DNA of 64,000 bases from CAYTGM01 sp964437365 (GTDB lineage: Bacteria > Sumerlaeota > Sumerlaeia > SLMS01), in NCBI GenBank assembly GCA_964437365.1, contig CAYTGM010000014.1, positions 50,022-114,021 on the forward strand, read 5' to 3'. Below the pieces are notes generated by a model that was not told the DNA's origin, made no database searches, and saw only the letters and a list, made by a program, of their open reading frames with translations. Shown piece by piece: positions 9,277-17,871 of this stretch (positions are counted from its first letter, which is position 1; the number at the start of each line of letters is the position of its first letter). Position numbers and translations under genes: made by a program.

Positions 9277-9306
9277 GAGATCAGAGATCCCAGGGGGCAA
9301 TTTAAT

Positions 9307-10674
9307 TCAGCCTTGTGTTTCTTCTACTCCATCAAACTCAGGGTCCCGTACTTTCTTCTTCCCAGGGTGAAGTTCACGGTGAAAGCCCAGCTGTACATGA
9401 TCGCGCTTCAGGAAAAGGTCAAGCGTCCAGTCAGCGGCTATACGAATCTTCCTCGCCAGTGTAGGCATTTTCATTAGGTAGACGGTTCGCCACATAAACC
9501 AGGCTGGGAAACCAGAGATGCGAACTCCGAGAATTTGCGCCACTGCTTTGTGGTTCCCCAAGGGACAAAGAGATCCATAGTCCATGAGAAGGATCGGTTT
9601 AGGATCTTTTCCGTCGATCACTTTCAGAATATTTTTTGCGACCCGCGGCCCGAGGCGCACGGCAGATTGCGCGGTGGGTGGGTAAGCCGTTCCGTCGGGC
9701 GATGGGTTAACAGCGGTGTCACCAACCGCCCAGACGTTTTCTTCGCCCTCAACACGTCCTTCCTGGTCGCAAATGATATATCCACGCTTGTCTTTCTTCA
9801 GATCCATTCCCAGTGAAATGGGATTCTGGGCAATCCCCGCGCACCAGACGACTGTATGGGTATCAAGCTCTCCGCCTTTTTCAAGGACAGCGGTGTCTGG
9901 TCTGATCGCAGCAACGCCGTTCTCCAGCATCACGTTGATTCCACTCTCCTCCATCTTCTGACGAGCGTAATCAGCCAGGTCGGCGTCTATATTCATCAGG
10001 AGTCTGTCCTTGTGCTCTACAAGAGTTACCTGAACATCATTTTCTGAGAGGTTTCTGTATTTACAGGTCGCTTCTCTCATGAACTCGTTGAATTCACCCG
10101 CGACCTCAACGCCGCTGTAGCTACCGCCTACGACAACAAAATGCAACAGGGCGCGTTTCTTTTTTTCGTCACGTGTTACGTTGGCGAGCTCGAGTAGCTG
10201 TATAGCACGGTCACGGAGACTTACAGCGTCCTCCAGCGTTTTAACCGGATGACCATACTCTTCCAATCCTGGGATGTCGGGTAAATATGTGGTCGATCCC
10301 ATGGCAAGTACCAGGTGGTCGTAATCAATGGTTCGCTGCTTCTCTTCACCAATCATTTGATAATGAACAATGCGCTGAGCTTTGTTGACCCGAAGCGCAC
10401 GAGCCATGCGAAAGCGTACCTTGCGATTGAGAAACTGACGGATTGGTACAATCACATGGCGAGGCTCCAGGTTTCCGACACCGGCCTCCACAAGGAGAGG
10501 ATAGAAGATAAAGTAGTTGTTCTCATCAATAACGAGAATATCAAGATTCTTCTTTTTTGCTTTCTTTTGGAGCGTTGCGGCACAATAGGCGCCGGCAAAA
10601 CCGGACCCAAGGACGATAATCCGCGTGGTATCAGAAGTCTTTACTGATGCCGAGGAGATTCTGCTGTCTGCCAT
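9307..10674 (-). CDS. ndh: Type II NADH dehydrogenase (NDH-2)
   Basis: A 455-residue FAD-dependent oxidoreductase. The N-terminal Rossmann motif is IVLGSGFAGAYCA (~18-30), the second dinucleotide motif is FVVVGGSYSGVEVAGE (~180), and the FAD-pyrophosphate motif is VWAVGDTAVNP (~318), followed by PPTAQSAVR as in NDH-2 quinone-site helices. NDH-2 transfers electrons from NADH to quinone at the inner face of the membrane without pumping protons. The C-terminal amphipathic region is consistent with peripheral membrane attachment. GGGAG lies 8-9 nt before the ATG. It lies 135 bp downstream of deoC on the same strand. A related quinone or sulfide oxidoreductase is the alternative but fits less well. 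Confidence 0.88.
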   Translation of the reverse strand: MADSRISSASVKTSDTTRIIVLGSGFAGAYCAATLQKKAKKKNLDILVIDENNYFIFYPLLVEAGVGNLEPRHVIVPIRQFLNRKVRFRMARALRVNKAQRIVHYQMIGEEKQRTIDYDHLVLAMGSTTYLPDIPGLEEYGHPVKTLEDAVSLRDRAIQLLELANVTRDEKKKRALLHFVVVGGSYSGVEVAGEFNEFMREATCKYRNLSENDVQVTLVEHKDRLLMNIDADLADYARQKMEESGINVMLENGVAAIRPDTAVLEKGGELDTHTVVWCAGIAQNPISLGMDLKKDKRGYIICDQEGRVEGEENVWAVGDTAVNPSPDGTAYPPTAQSAVRLGPRVAKNILKVIDGKDPKPILLMDYGSLCPLGNHKAVAQILGVRISGFPAWFMWRTVYLMKMPTLARKIRIAADWTLDLFLKRDHVQLGFHRELHPGKKKVRDPEFDGVEETQG

Positions 10675-10809
10675 AAATGGAGCTCCCTGTCACAAGATGA
10701 TCTACTCTAGAGCGTGAGCAGGGATCAGTCCAGTGAAGAATCGAGGCTTTTTACACGAGGCTGAATGAGTCGAAAGTATATTTGCGTATATATGATGGAG
10801 CTTCCAGCT

Positions 10810-11730
10810 TTAATATGTACTTTGCGATGTTTTGCCCTGGACTATCGCCACGCTGGCGCTGGCTCCCAGTCGGCTGGCTCCGGCTTCAATGAGCTTCTGA
10901 GCCCCCTCGCAATCGCGGATACCTCCACTGGCCTTCACCCCCAGAGTCTCACCAACCACTTTTCGCATCAAAGCGACATCTTCGGGAGTGGCTCCACCGC
11001 CCCCGAATCCGGTGCTCGTCTTGACAAAGTTTGCTCCAGCAGCTTTCGCTAAGATACATGCGGCGGTTTTTTCCTCGTCCTCAAGCATCGCTGTTTCAAT
11101 GATGACTTTGACGAGCCGACCTTGAGCAGCCTCAACAACGGCACGTATATCATTCACGACGTATTCAAAATCGCCCGACTTGAGCTTCCCGATATTAATC
11201 ACCATGTCAATTTCATGGGCGCCTTTAGCGACTGCATCACGCGTCTCGTAGGCTTTCGATTCCATGGTAGTACTTCCGAGAGGAAATCCAATGACGGTGC
11301 ACACTCTGACAGACGTTCCAGTAAGTTCTTTGGCAACAAGCTCGACATGGCAGGGATTTACACAGACAGAAGCAAATTCATACTGTTTAGCCTGAGCGCA
11401 AATCTCCTGAACCTGGGCATCGGTCGCCATCGGTTTAAGTAAGGTATGATCGATGAAGTCTGATAGAGGTGCACAGCCTCCGGCTACCTCAGCGCCTTCC
11501 GTCGCATGGCCAACACGATCTGCCCCTGCCTTAACAAGGACGTGATCTACGTTTCGGTTTGAGACTTCGACCGGTCCTGAACCGGAGATACCGTGGGGCA
11601 GAGCACAAGGCGTGGAAGCTCCCGGGGTCTGGTCCTTTCCGTTGGAGCCTGATCCATTTATCATCCCCTTTTCCTTGAGAACCTGGGAAACTACGGCAGC
11701 AATCTGTTCCGGCGAGTAGGGGAGGCTCAT
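10810..11730 (-). CDS. deoC: Deoxyribose-phosphate aldolase with N-terminal extension
   Basis: 306 residues, against about 220 for plain DeoC. The catalytic domain starts near residue 88 (DFIDHTLLKP) and carries an EIDMVINIG strand, the Schiff-base lysine in NFVKTSTGF (~240), and VKASGGIRD before a GASRLGAS phosphate loop. It cleaves 2-deoxyribose-5-phosphate to glyceraldehyde-3-phosphate and acetaldehyde. The first 22 residues (SPEQIAAVVSQVLKEKG) form a short amphipathic helix followed by a Gly/Ser/Pro-rich linker, which resembles a bacterial-microcompartment encapsulation peptide. No shell genes are in the window, so targeting is inference. AAGGAA lies 9-10 nt before the ATG. Confidence 0.92.
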   Translation of the reverse strand: MSLPYSPEQIAAVVSQVLKEKGMINGSGSNGKDQTPGASTPCALPHGISGSGPVEVSNRNVDHVLVKAGADRVGHATEGAEVAGGCAPLSDFIDHTLLKPMATDAQVQEICAQAKQYEFASVCVNPCHVELVAKELTGTSVRVCTVIGFPLGSTTMESKAYETRDAVAKGAHEIDMVINIGKLKSGDFEYVVNDIRAVVEAAQGRLVKVIIETAMLEDEEKTAACILAKAAGANFVKTSTGFGGGGATPEDVALMRKVVGETLGVKASGGIRDCEGAQKLIEAGASRLGASASVAIVQGKTSQSTY

Positions 11731-11744
11731 TTGTGAAAGTTCCT

Positions 11745-11760
11745 TTTGAGTAGACTCAAA
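11745..11760. promoter_or_regulatory. Palindrome upstream of deoC
   Basis: TTTGAGTAGACTCAAA has 7-bp inverted arms around AG and lies 15 bp upstream of the deoC start. It is a plausible operator or 5'-UTR hairpin. No regulator can be named. The rest of the 240-bp region between deoC and the divergent proS must hold both promoters, but no clear -35/-10 pair was identified. Confidence 0.3.
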
Positions 11761-11972
11761 TTAAGAGATCAAACATTGAATAGGTTATGTTCCTGGGTCA
11801 AACCCGAACTATGAAAGCCCTGCAGATGCGCGTTTTTCGCCGTTCCTGAAACCAGGGTGCGCCAAAAACCTTGCCTCATGCCTCAGGGATTTCCCAGTCT
11901 GTCCCTTCAAACAGGCAATTGAAGCGATCTATCTAGAGATCATAATCCGAACATGGAAGTATAAAGATTTCA

Positions 11973-13427
11973 ATGAGTGATAATAAGCAAACCCCCGAAC
12001 GCATTCCCAGCAGGGAGGAGAACTTTTCCGAGTGGTATATTCAAACTGTCCGTCAGGCTCAACTTGCTGACTACACGACCGTGAAAGGTTGTATGGTTAT
12101 TAAGCCGTACGGATACTCACTTTGGGAAAACATCCAGCAGCACCTGGATCGTCGGTTTAAAGATACCGGCCATGAAAATGCCTACTTCCCCTTGCTTGTT
12201 CCTGAAAGTCTTTTGCTCAAGGAAGCGGAACATGTGGAAGGGTTTGCTCCTGAGTGCGCCTGGGTGACGCATGGCGGTGGATCAGAGCTCGAAGAGCGTA
12301 TGGCAATTCGTCCAACGTCAGAGGCCATCATCTGTTCTATCTATCAGAAATGGGTAAAGTCCTATCGAGACCTGCCCATCTTGATCAACCAATGGGCAAA
12401 CGTGATGCGCTGGGAAAAACGAACTCGACTTTTTCTGCGCACCTCTGAATTCCTCTGGCAGGAAGGTCATACAGTCCATCGCACAAAAGAGGAAGCGATG
12501 GAAGAGACACTGCGGATGCACGAAGTTTATCGCGAGTTCATGGAAACGTGCCTCGCCATTCCCGTGATCAAAGGCGAGAAGACCGAGACGGAACGGTTCG
12601 CAGGAGCAGACAGAACATTTACCGTAGAAGCCCTGATGCAGGACGGTTGGGCATTGCAGGCTGGAACCAGCCACTTTCTGGGGCAGCACTTTTCCAAAGG
12701 CTTTGGGATTAAGTTCCTCGACGAAGATAACACCGAGAAATTTGCATGGCAGACCAGTTGGGGCGTGTCTACACGTTTGATCGGTGGCGTGATCATGAGC
12801 CATGGTGACGACCATGGCCTGCGTCTTCCTCCGAAGATTGCTCCTATTCAGGTTGTCATCGTTCCGATCTATAAGAAGGGCATGGAAGACCGTATCAATG
12901 AGAAGGTAAATAATCTTGCCGATGATCTCAGGGATATGGGTGTTCGGGTGAAAGAAGATCTACGAGACTTTCACCGTCCTGGATATAAGTTCACAGAATG
13001 GGAAATCAAGGGTGTCCCTCTCCGTGTTGAAATTGGTCCAAAGGACGTCGAGAATAATAAGGTGTGTGCGGTCCGGCGTGACAATCGCAAGAAGCACTTC
13101 CTTGATGACAGCGAGGCGGCAAATACGATTCAGCTCCTGCTTAAAGATATACAGGAAACGATGCTCAACAATGCCCTCGAGTTCCGGGAGAACTCCACTC
13201 ACAATCCGAAGGATTGGGATGAGTTCAAGTCCATGCTCGAAGAAAAGCGCGGCTTCCTTTCCTGCCCCTGGGATGGAACAGCTGAAACAGAGAAAGCAAT
13301 TAAGGAAGAGACGAAAGCAACGATCCGCTGCATTCCTTTCGAAGGATCTGAAGTCAAGGAGGGGGACGTGGATATTTATTCTGGAAAACCTGCGGTTTCA
13401 AGGGTGCTCTATGCTCGGGCTTACTAA
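11973..13427 (+). CDS. proS: Prolyl-tRNA synthetase, archaeal/eukaryotic-type
   Basis: A 484-residue class II aminoacyl-tRNA synthetase that charges tRNA-Pro. It is the short form (ProS type 3) without the editing insertion of the long bacterial enzyme. Motif 2 is seen around WANVMRWEKRTRLFLRTSEFLWQEG, and motif 3 around GDDHGLRLPPKIAP, leading into the anticodon-binding domain (QVVIVPIYK). A C-terminal domain with a few cysteines ends in a Tyr, as is typical of this subtype. It is divergent from deoC and followed by a strong terminator, so it is probably monocistronic. Bacteria with this type are scattered, consistent with old horizontal exchange. Confidence 0.93.
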   Translation: MSDNKQTPERIPSREENFSEWYIQTVRQAQLADYTTVKGCMVIKPYGYSLWENIQQHLDRRFKDTGHENAYFPLLVPESLLLKEAEHVEGFAPECAWVTHGGGSELEERMAIRPTSEAIICSIYQKWVKSYRDLPILINQWANVMRWEKRTRLFLRTSEFLWQEGHTVHRTKEEAMEETLRMHEVYREFMETCLAIPVIKGEKTETERFAGADRTFTVEALMQDGWALQAGTSHFLGQHFSKGFGIKFLDEDNTEKFAWQTSWGVSTRLIGGVIMSHGDDHGLRLPPKIAPIQVVIVPIYKKGMEDRINEKVNNLADDLRDMGVRVKEDLRDFHRPGYKFTEWEIKGVPLRVEIGPKDVENNKVCAVRRDNRKKHFLDDSEAANTIQLLLKDIQETMLNNALEFRENSTHNPKDWDEFKSMLEEKRGFLSCPWDGTAETEKAIKEETKATIRCIPFEGSEVKEGDVDIYSGKPAVSRVLYARAY

Positions 13428-13460
13428 GTTTTGACCTGGCAATCAAGATCGGCAGTGAGT

Positions 13461-13497
13461 GACCCCTCCCGTAGCAATCCGGGAGGGGTCTTCTTTT
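13461..13497 (+). terminator. Rho-independent terminator after proS
   Basis: A perfect 10-bp stem, GACCCCTCCC (13461-13470) with GGGAGGGGTC (13481-13490), a 10-nt loop and a TTCTTTT tail. It is placed 33 bp after the proS stop. Confidence 0.9.
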
Positions 13498-13649
13498 CAC
13501 ACAGCACAGCAGAATCTGTCTATAATACCCATGCTTTTACAATTTGCCACCTTCAAACAAAATTCTCCTTGTGTAATCCGATACTGGGTTGGATATCTAC
13601 AGTCTAATTCTGACCCCATCAGGTAACATCAGAGAGTGAGAGATTATCC

Positions 13650-15176
13650 ATGAAGACATATTTCCAGTTCCACTGTCTTCTTTTTTCGGTTCTGCTGGCT
13701 TATCTGTTCTCAAGCACATCCCTGGCATCTGCTGAAGTCGAGGTTACTTTAGAGAATCAGATCTCCAACGTTGAGACTGTCCAGTTCTGGGTTCCCTATG
13801 GATGCGAAAAGGTTCCAATGCTCTATCTGGAAGAAGTGCAGGATGGTGGGGAACTGATCATCATCTGGCCTGAAGGGCGAGTCGTCTGGAGGGAAGTAAA
13901 TCCCTACGATCAGCCCGTTGCCGAGACACTTCAGGTCTGGGAGGAGTCGGTCATCTACGAAAGTGAAATCAGCCAGCAAGACCTCAATTCTTTCCGAAAG
14001 GACTGGAAGGAAAAGAGGATCTCTCAAGGGATGTCAGAGAGACCGCGGATGTCCTCCGATTTCACAGCGGTGCGGATGAATGTCTGTCTCGAGGATGAGA
14101 ACCTCAATATTACGTCGTGCTATGATAGCATGCGCAGTGTTCCCTGGAAGAAGCCTCCAATCGAAGTTCCGCACGACCCGGCTGCCGATTATCTGTACCA
14201 TGAGATCAAAAAGCTGAGGGATAAGAGTCGTTCAGAGGAGATTCATCGCTCCCTTGACGATATTGAGTTAAGCGCCCTCAATGTGAGATTTCAGGATGTA
14301 TATAAGCGGGATGAAAGAGAGAGTTTTTCGCAATGGGAACGCTATCTCCTTATGACTCGATTCATGGATGAATATGAGCTCCATCAGAACCATGGTCGAG
14401 AGGTGCTGAAGACAGCATACGACGCACTGGTCGAGAAACATCAAATAAAGGAAGGGACTCTTGTTAGTCTCGAGGATCTCTGGACACATGCTTTACAGGA
14501 AGGGCAAATTCTCTTTACTCAGCCCGAGAGGTTATGGGGCGAGACAACCGCAGAAGAAACTTCTGATATGATCGGACAAACAACTGTTGGTCCCTGGCAA
14601 TTGACTGTTTGGAATATCAGAGATATATACGGCCCCCGCTATGGTGTTGATCCTGACTGGAACAACAGTGAGGTTCAAGAGTTCTGTAAATCTCATCCCG
14701 ATATTCAGGCAAAGATGATTATTGATTACATACAGCTTTCATACGAGGACTACGGCGTTCGTTCACCCTATGCAATTCAGCGCTACTTCTGGCTGGAGCC
14801 CTTCGTGAAAGGAAAAATCGGTCAGGGGGTGTGGGACAACAGTGTCGTTGCAAAGGCGCCCGATGGGGATTGGAGTAAGCTGACTGATGAAATGAAAAGA
14901 GATACAGGATTTTATGCCAAGCAGATCGTCTGCGGGATTCATTACAATAATCTTGGGTTACTTGCGTGGCTCTCTATTACCGGTGACAAGGAAGGCGTTG
15001 CTCATCTCATAGAAATCTGGGATCAATGTCCTGAATATAGATGGGAAGACGACAAGGCGGTTCCGACTGATGAACCAGGAAACTTTTCACTCTCATGGGG
15101 AGACTTCGAATACTTAAGCAGCTATCCAGAAGTTAGAGAACTCATTTTTGAGACTCTTCTAAGCGAGAGTAAGTAA
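13650..15176 (+). CDS. Secreted protein of unknown function with GPWQ motif
   Basis: 508 residues with a Sec signal peptide ending near SLASA, and GAGAG 7 nt before the ATG. The N-terminal ~130 residues look beta-rich; a charged helical middle follows (~170-270). The C-terminal ~230 residues hold TTVGPWQLTVWNIRD, a YGVDPDWN segment and RSPYAIQRYFWLEPF, which look like a compact globular domain. GPWQ-type motifs occur in some lysozyme-like and other cell-wall glycosidases, but no catalytic residue set could be confirmed, so this is a hint only. It stands alone, with a hairpin terminator directly after the stop. Confidence 0.75.
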   Translation: MKTYFQFHCLLFSVLLAYLFSSTSLASAEVEVTLENQISNVETVQFWVPYGCEKVPMLYLEEVQDGGELIIIWPEGRVVWREVNPYDQPVAETLQVWEESVIYESEISQQDLNSFRKDWKEKRISQGMSERPRMSSDFTAVRMNVCLEDENLNITSCYDSMRSVPWKKPPIEVPHDPAADYLYHEIKKLRDKSRSEEIHRSLDDIELSALNVRFQDVYKRDERESFSQWERYLLMTRFMDEYELHQNHGREVLKTAYDALVEKHQIKEGTLVSLEDLWTHALQEGQILFTQPERLWGETTAEETSDMIGQTTVGPWQLTVWNIRDIYGPRYGVDPDWNNSEVQEFCKSHPDIQAKMIIDYIQLSYEDYGVRSPYAIQRYFWLEPFVKGKIGQGVWDNSVVAKAPDGDWSKLTDEMKRDTGFYAKQIVCGIHYNNLGLLAWLSITGDKEGVAHLIEIWDQCPEYRWEDDKAVPTDEPGNFSLSWGDFEYLSSYPEVRELIFETLLSESK

Positions 15177-15180
15177 AGAA

Positions 15181-15207
15181 TGCCTCCTGTTGAAAGGAGG
15201 CACTTGT
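15181..15207 (+). terminator. Hairpin terminator
   Basis: An 8-bp stem TGCCTCCT/AGGAGGCA (15181-15188 with 15195-15202) with a 6-nt loop and a weak CTTGTT tail, starting 5 bp after the stop of the secreted protein gene. Confidence 0.55.
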
Positions 15208-15292
15208 TGAGAGAATGGGGAGCGGTTTGAGGCCTAGAAAGGTTTTCCTGCTCGCTATATGCTGGCTGCCATGATTTCTGTAGGTCACTCTA

Positions 15293-15838
15293 TTATTCGA
15301 AATTGTAGTCGCTGACGCGCCAGATATCGCCACGACTGATTGTTCCGTTGGTTGGGTCATACCTGACAAAATCAAACCCACTTGATGGATTTTCCCAGAT
15401 TGTTTGGGAATATCCAGGATAGAATTGTATGTTTCCGTTATTAGGGTTACGGTCAGGACCGTCGCTTGTCATGGCCCAGCGGCTTTCTTCATCAATCGGC
15501 ATGGCTCCGTAGGCGAAGTTTCCGCTTGGGCGCCTTGGAGAGCTGCTGTCGTTTGAGTCAAAAATATCCTGGGGGATCGTAGATATATACGCCACGGGCG
15601 TTGTTAACGGCCTGAATCTGCGAAACCTTGGGACAAGTGTGCTTGGTGGATACTTGTTGTGGTCGACTGCATAGGCTTCGAGGGCCGTTGCTAATGTTCT
15701 GAGGTCTGCTTTGACTCGACTCACCTTGCTTCTTGTTTGCGCTTCAAGGAGATTCGGCAGAGCTATACCCGCCAGGATTGCAATAATTGCAACGACAACA
15801 AGCAATTCAATAAGTGTAAATGCACGCCGGTTCTTCAT
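15293..15838 (-). CDS. Type II secretion/type IV pseudopilin-like protein (GspG-type)
   Basis: 181 residues from ATG 15838, chosen because GGAAG lies 8 nt upstream and because it places the prepilin-peptidase motif at the N-terminus: a short basic leader MKNRRA followed by FTLIELLVVVAIIAILAGIALPN. The remainder is the usual long helix (residues to ~60) and a small globular domain with Asn/Pro/Gly-rich loops, as in GspG-like proteins (DUF1559/SBP-type related). After cleavage by a prepilin peptidase it would insert in the inner membrane and join a pseudopilus or be exported. It lies 31 bp after the Spy/CpxP-like gene on the same strand. No other secretion genes adjoin it, though PilT is 9 kb away. 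Confidence 0.85.
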   Translation of the reverse strand: MKNRRAFTLIELLVVVAIIAILAGIALPNLLEAQTRSKVSRVKADLRTLATALEAYAVDHNKYPPSTLVPRFRRFRPLTTPVAYISTIPQDIFDSNDSSSPRRPSGNFAYGAMPIDEESRWAMTSDGPDRNPNNGNIQFYPGYSQTIWENPSSGFDFVRYDPTNGTISRGDIWRVSDYNFE

Positions 15839-15869
15839 TTCTGTCACTTCCATAGATCGATTCATCAAG

Positions 15870-16415
15870 TTATTGCGCATTATCGCGTCCACCCCTGCCG
15901 CCTCTTCCTCCGCCACCATTTTGACCTCGTTGAGCTATACGCTCTTCAAGCTTCTCCATGAACTTCTCGCGTTCCTGAGGAGGAAGCACCGCGGCCCTTT
16001 GCTCCATGCGCGACCTTACCATGGATCGCATGCTGCTTCTCATTTGTTCCTGTTGTTCATCTGTCAGGATTTCCTGCATCGCTTCCCGTCGTTGTTGCCA
16101 GGCTTCACGGCCATCCACGCCTTCCAGCTTCGAATCCAGTTCAGCAATTTGCTGCTGCTGTTGAGCACTTAGATTCAGAGAGGAAAGCATCTCCGTGCGC
16201 ATCTGTCTTCTCTCTTCATCACTTGGCCTTTCTCTTTGAGCACCCGGCGAAATGCTTGGGGACGATTGTCCATTCGCCATGGTGACCGGAGCTGTTAATT
16301 CTTCTCTGTTCGGAGAAACATTCGCATATTGTGAGTAAAGAAAAGCGGAAGCGCCGAGCAGAAGCACAGCGGCCATCACCAGCTTGAGTCCTGTCTTACC
16401 ATTATCTGCAGCCAT
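15870..16415 (-). CDS. Membrane-anchored Spy/CpxP-like Gln/Arg-rich protein
   Basis: 181 residues. One N-terminal membrane helix or uncleaved signal (LVMAAVLLLGASAFLY, ~12-28) is followed by a periplasmic, highly charged helical domain with repeated Q and E/R (SAQQQQQIAEL, LTDEQQEQMR) and a Gly/Arg-rich tail (GGGGRGGRGGRD). The LT-x-x-Q-type helices resemble Spy/CpxP periplasmic stress proteins, but the match is by pattern only. AAAGGA lies 8 nt before the ATG. It is the first gene of a probable two-gene unit with the pseudopilin. Confidence 0.7.
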   Translation of the reverse strand: MAADNGKTGLKLVMAAVLLLGASAFLYSQYANVSPNREELTAPVTMANGQSSPSISPGAQRERPSDEERRQMRTEMLSSLNLSAQQQQQIAELDSKLEGVDGREAWQQRREAMQEILTDEQQEQMRSSMRSMVRSRMEQRAAVLPPQEREKFMEKLEERIAQRGQNGGGGRGGRGGRDNAQ

Positions 16416-16736
16416 GAGAGTTATCCTTTCGTAAAGCGGCTGCTTGAACTTAAGGCAGAGCCTGTGCCGCCATGATTCGAAAACATTTGAATTGTCTTGG
16501 GAAACCCTGACTGCAAATTAAGTTTAATAATTTCAAAGGTTTAGGTGTTTGCCATGCTGTGGAAATGTTTGACTCAATCTAAGAGATGGCGTACCTCTTT
16601 CTCCAGATCAGGAGCAACTTCGTTCCAGATGGTACGGGAAGCAGGTGAGGTTCTTCCTTTGACCCCGCTATCCGATCAGAGTGACTTTCTTACTGATTTC
16701 GCGATCCGACAATGTTCACCTTAAGGTACCTGTTTC
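16416..16736. other. Divergent intergenic region
   Basis: 321 bp separate the Spy/CpxP-like gene (leftward) from the WecA-type gene (rightward). Promoters for both must lie here, but no convincing consensus pair, repeat or small gene was found. Confidence 0.5.
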
Positions 16737-17867
16737 TTGAACCTTGAACTCACCATCCAGAGTCTTCTCGCACTTGGAGCAGCGACCTTCCTTGCTGGCC
16801 TTGTAACCACCAAGGTATCCATCTGGTTGAGTCATCGACTTGATATACTTGATAAGCCCGATCCAAGAAAAGCTCACCGCGAACCGATCGCCTATCTTGG
16901 TGGGCTCGGAATGTTGCTCGCCTTTCTTGCTGGTGTAGGTTTTCTGACCAGATTGTTTCCTTCTCTCTCGATCTTTCACTGGACATTCATGATGCAGCTC
17001 CTTGTGGGGGCAGTGGCAATTTTTCTGATTGGTTGCTGGGATGATATATCACCGATCCCTGCCGTGGTGAAGCTTGGACTTCAGATCCTCGTGGGGCTGT
17101 TCATGTGGGTTTCCTCCGTTCGGGTAGAGCTAGTATCTTTTCTGGGAGATGACAATGCTCAGGTCAGTCTCTTGATCAGTATGTGTATAACAGTTGGCTG
17201 GTACGTGGTCCTGATGAATTCTATTAATCTTGTGGATGGTCTGGATGGTCTGGCCGGTGGCATATCTCTCATCGGAGCACTGTCGCTAGTCGGTGTCTGT
17301 CTGGTTGTGACTCCTTCTAATGAAGTCGCTATCGGGGCTTATATCGCCATCATCACGGCAGGAGCGATTCTAGCCTTTCTCATGTTTAACTGGCATCCGG
17401 CAAAAACGTTTATGGGCGATGGTGGATCATTGCTATTAGGTTTCCTTCTCGCCACATCATCTCTGGTCGCATCAACGAAGACTTCCACTGTTCTGGCGTT
17501 AAGCGTGCCTCTTGTCGCGTTAGGACTTCCTGTGTTCGAGATCTTCTTCTCTTTCATGCGTCGGGCGATTAAAGGGCAGCATCCGTTTAAGCCAGATAGA
17601 CGTCACCTGCATCATAGATTGCTCGATCTTGGGTTGAACCAACGACGCGTGGTATTGTTTCTCTTGTATATGACAGCTTTCCTAGGCATTAATTCTGTCA
17701 TTCTCGCGAAAGCAGAATCTCAGATACTTCTTTTTAATGTTCTGTTTCTGCTGGGTGGGCTCGTCCTTCTTATCGAGAATCTGAAGTTTCTTGAGCGCGA
17801 AAGAGAGCGACATTCAAAACTTCAGCAAGAAATTGAATCCCTGAAACATCAAGTTACCGAGGAATGA
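16737..17867 (+). CDS. WecA/TagO-type undecaprenyl-phosphate sugar-1-phosphate transferase
   Basis: 376 residues, multi-pass membrane protein of the MraY/WecA family. It moves a sugar-1-phosphate (GlcNAc-1-P in WecA) from UDP-sugar to undecaprenyl phosphate, starting O-antigen, teichoic-acid-like or other surface glycans. Visible motifs are GCWDDISPIP (catalytic Asp pair), NSINLVDGLDGLAGG, KTFMGDGGSLLLG and the cytoplasmic RRHLHHRLLDLGL loop, which is diagnostic of WecA rather than MraY. The start is TTG 16737 with AAGG upstream; no good ATG is in frame nearby. A helical charged tail follows the last membrane segment. The stop is 4 bp before the ferritin gene. Confidence 0.9.
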   Translation: MNLELTIQSLLALGAATFLAGLVTTKVSIWLSHRLDILDKPDPRKAHREPIAYLGGLGMLLAFLAGVGFLTRLFPSLSIFHWTFMMQLLVGAVAIFLIGCWDDISPIPAVVKLGLQILVGLFMWVSSVRVELVSFLGDDNAQVSLLISMCITVGWYVVLMNSINLVDGLDGLAGGISLIGALSLVGVCLVVTPSNEVAIGAYIAIITAGAILAFLMFNWHPAKTFMGDGGSLLLGFLLATSSLVASTKTSTVLALSVPLVALGLPVFEIFFSFMRRAIKGQHPFKPDRRHLHHRLLDLGLNQRRVVLFLLYMTAFLGINSVILAKAESQILLFNVLFLLGGLVLLIENLKFLERERERHSKLQQEIESLKHQVTEE

Positions 17868-17871
17868 ATCT

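Noticed and set aside
13518..13524. GTCTATAAT read as a -10 box for the 508-residue secreted protein gene
   Set aside because: The best -35-like TTCACA is 19 bp away and weak, and the heptamer GTCTATA is common inside genes, so it carries little promoter information here.
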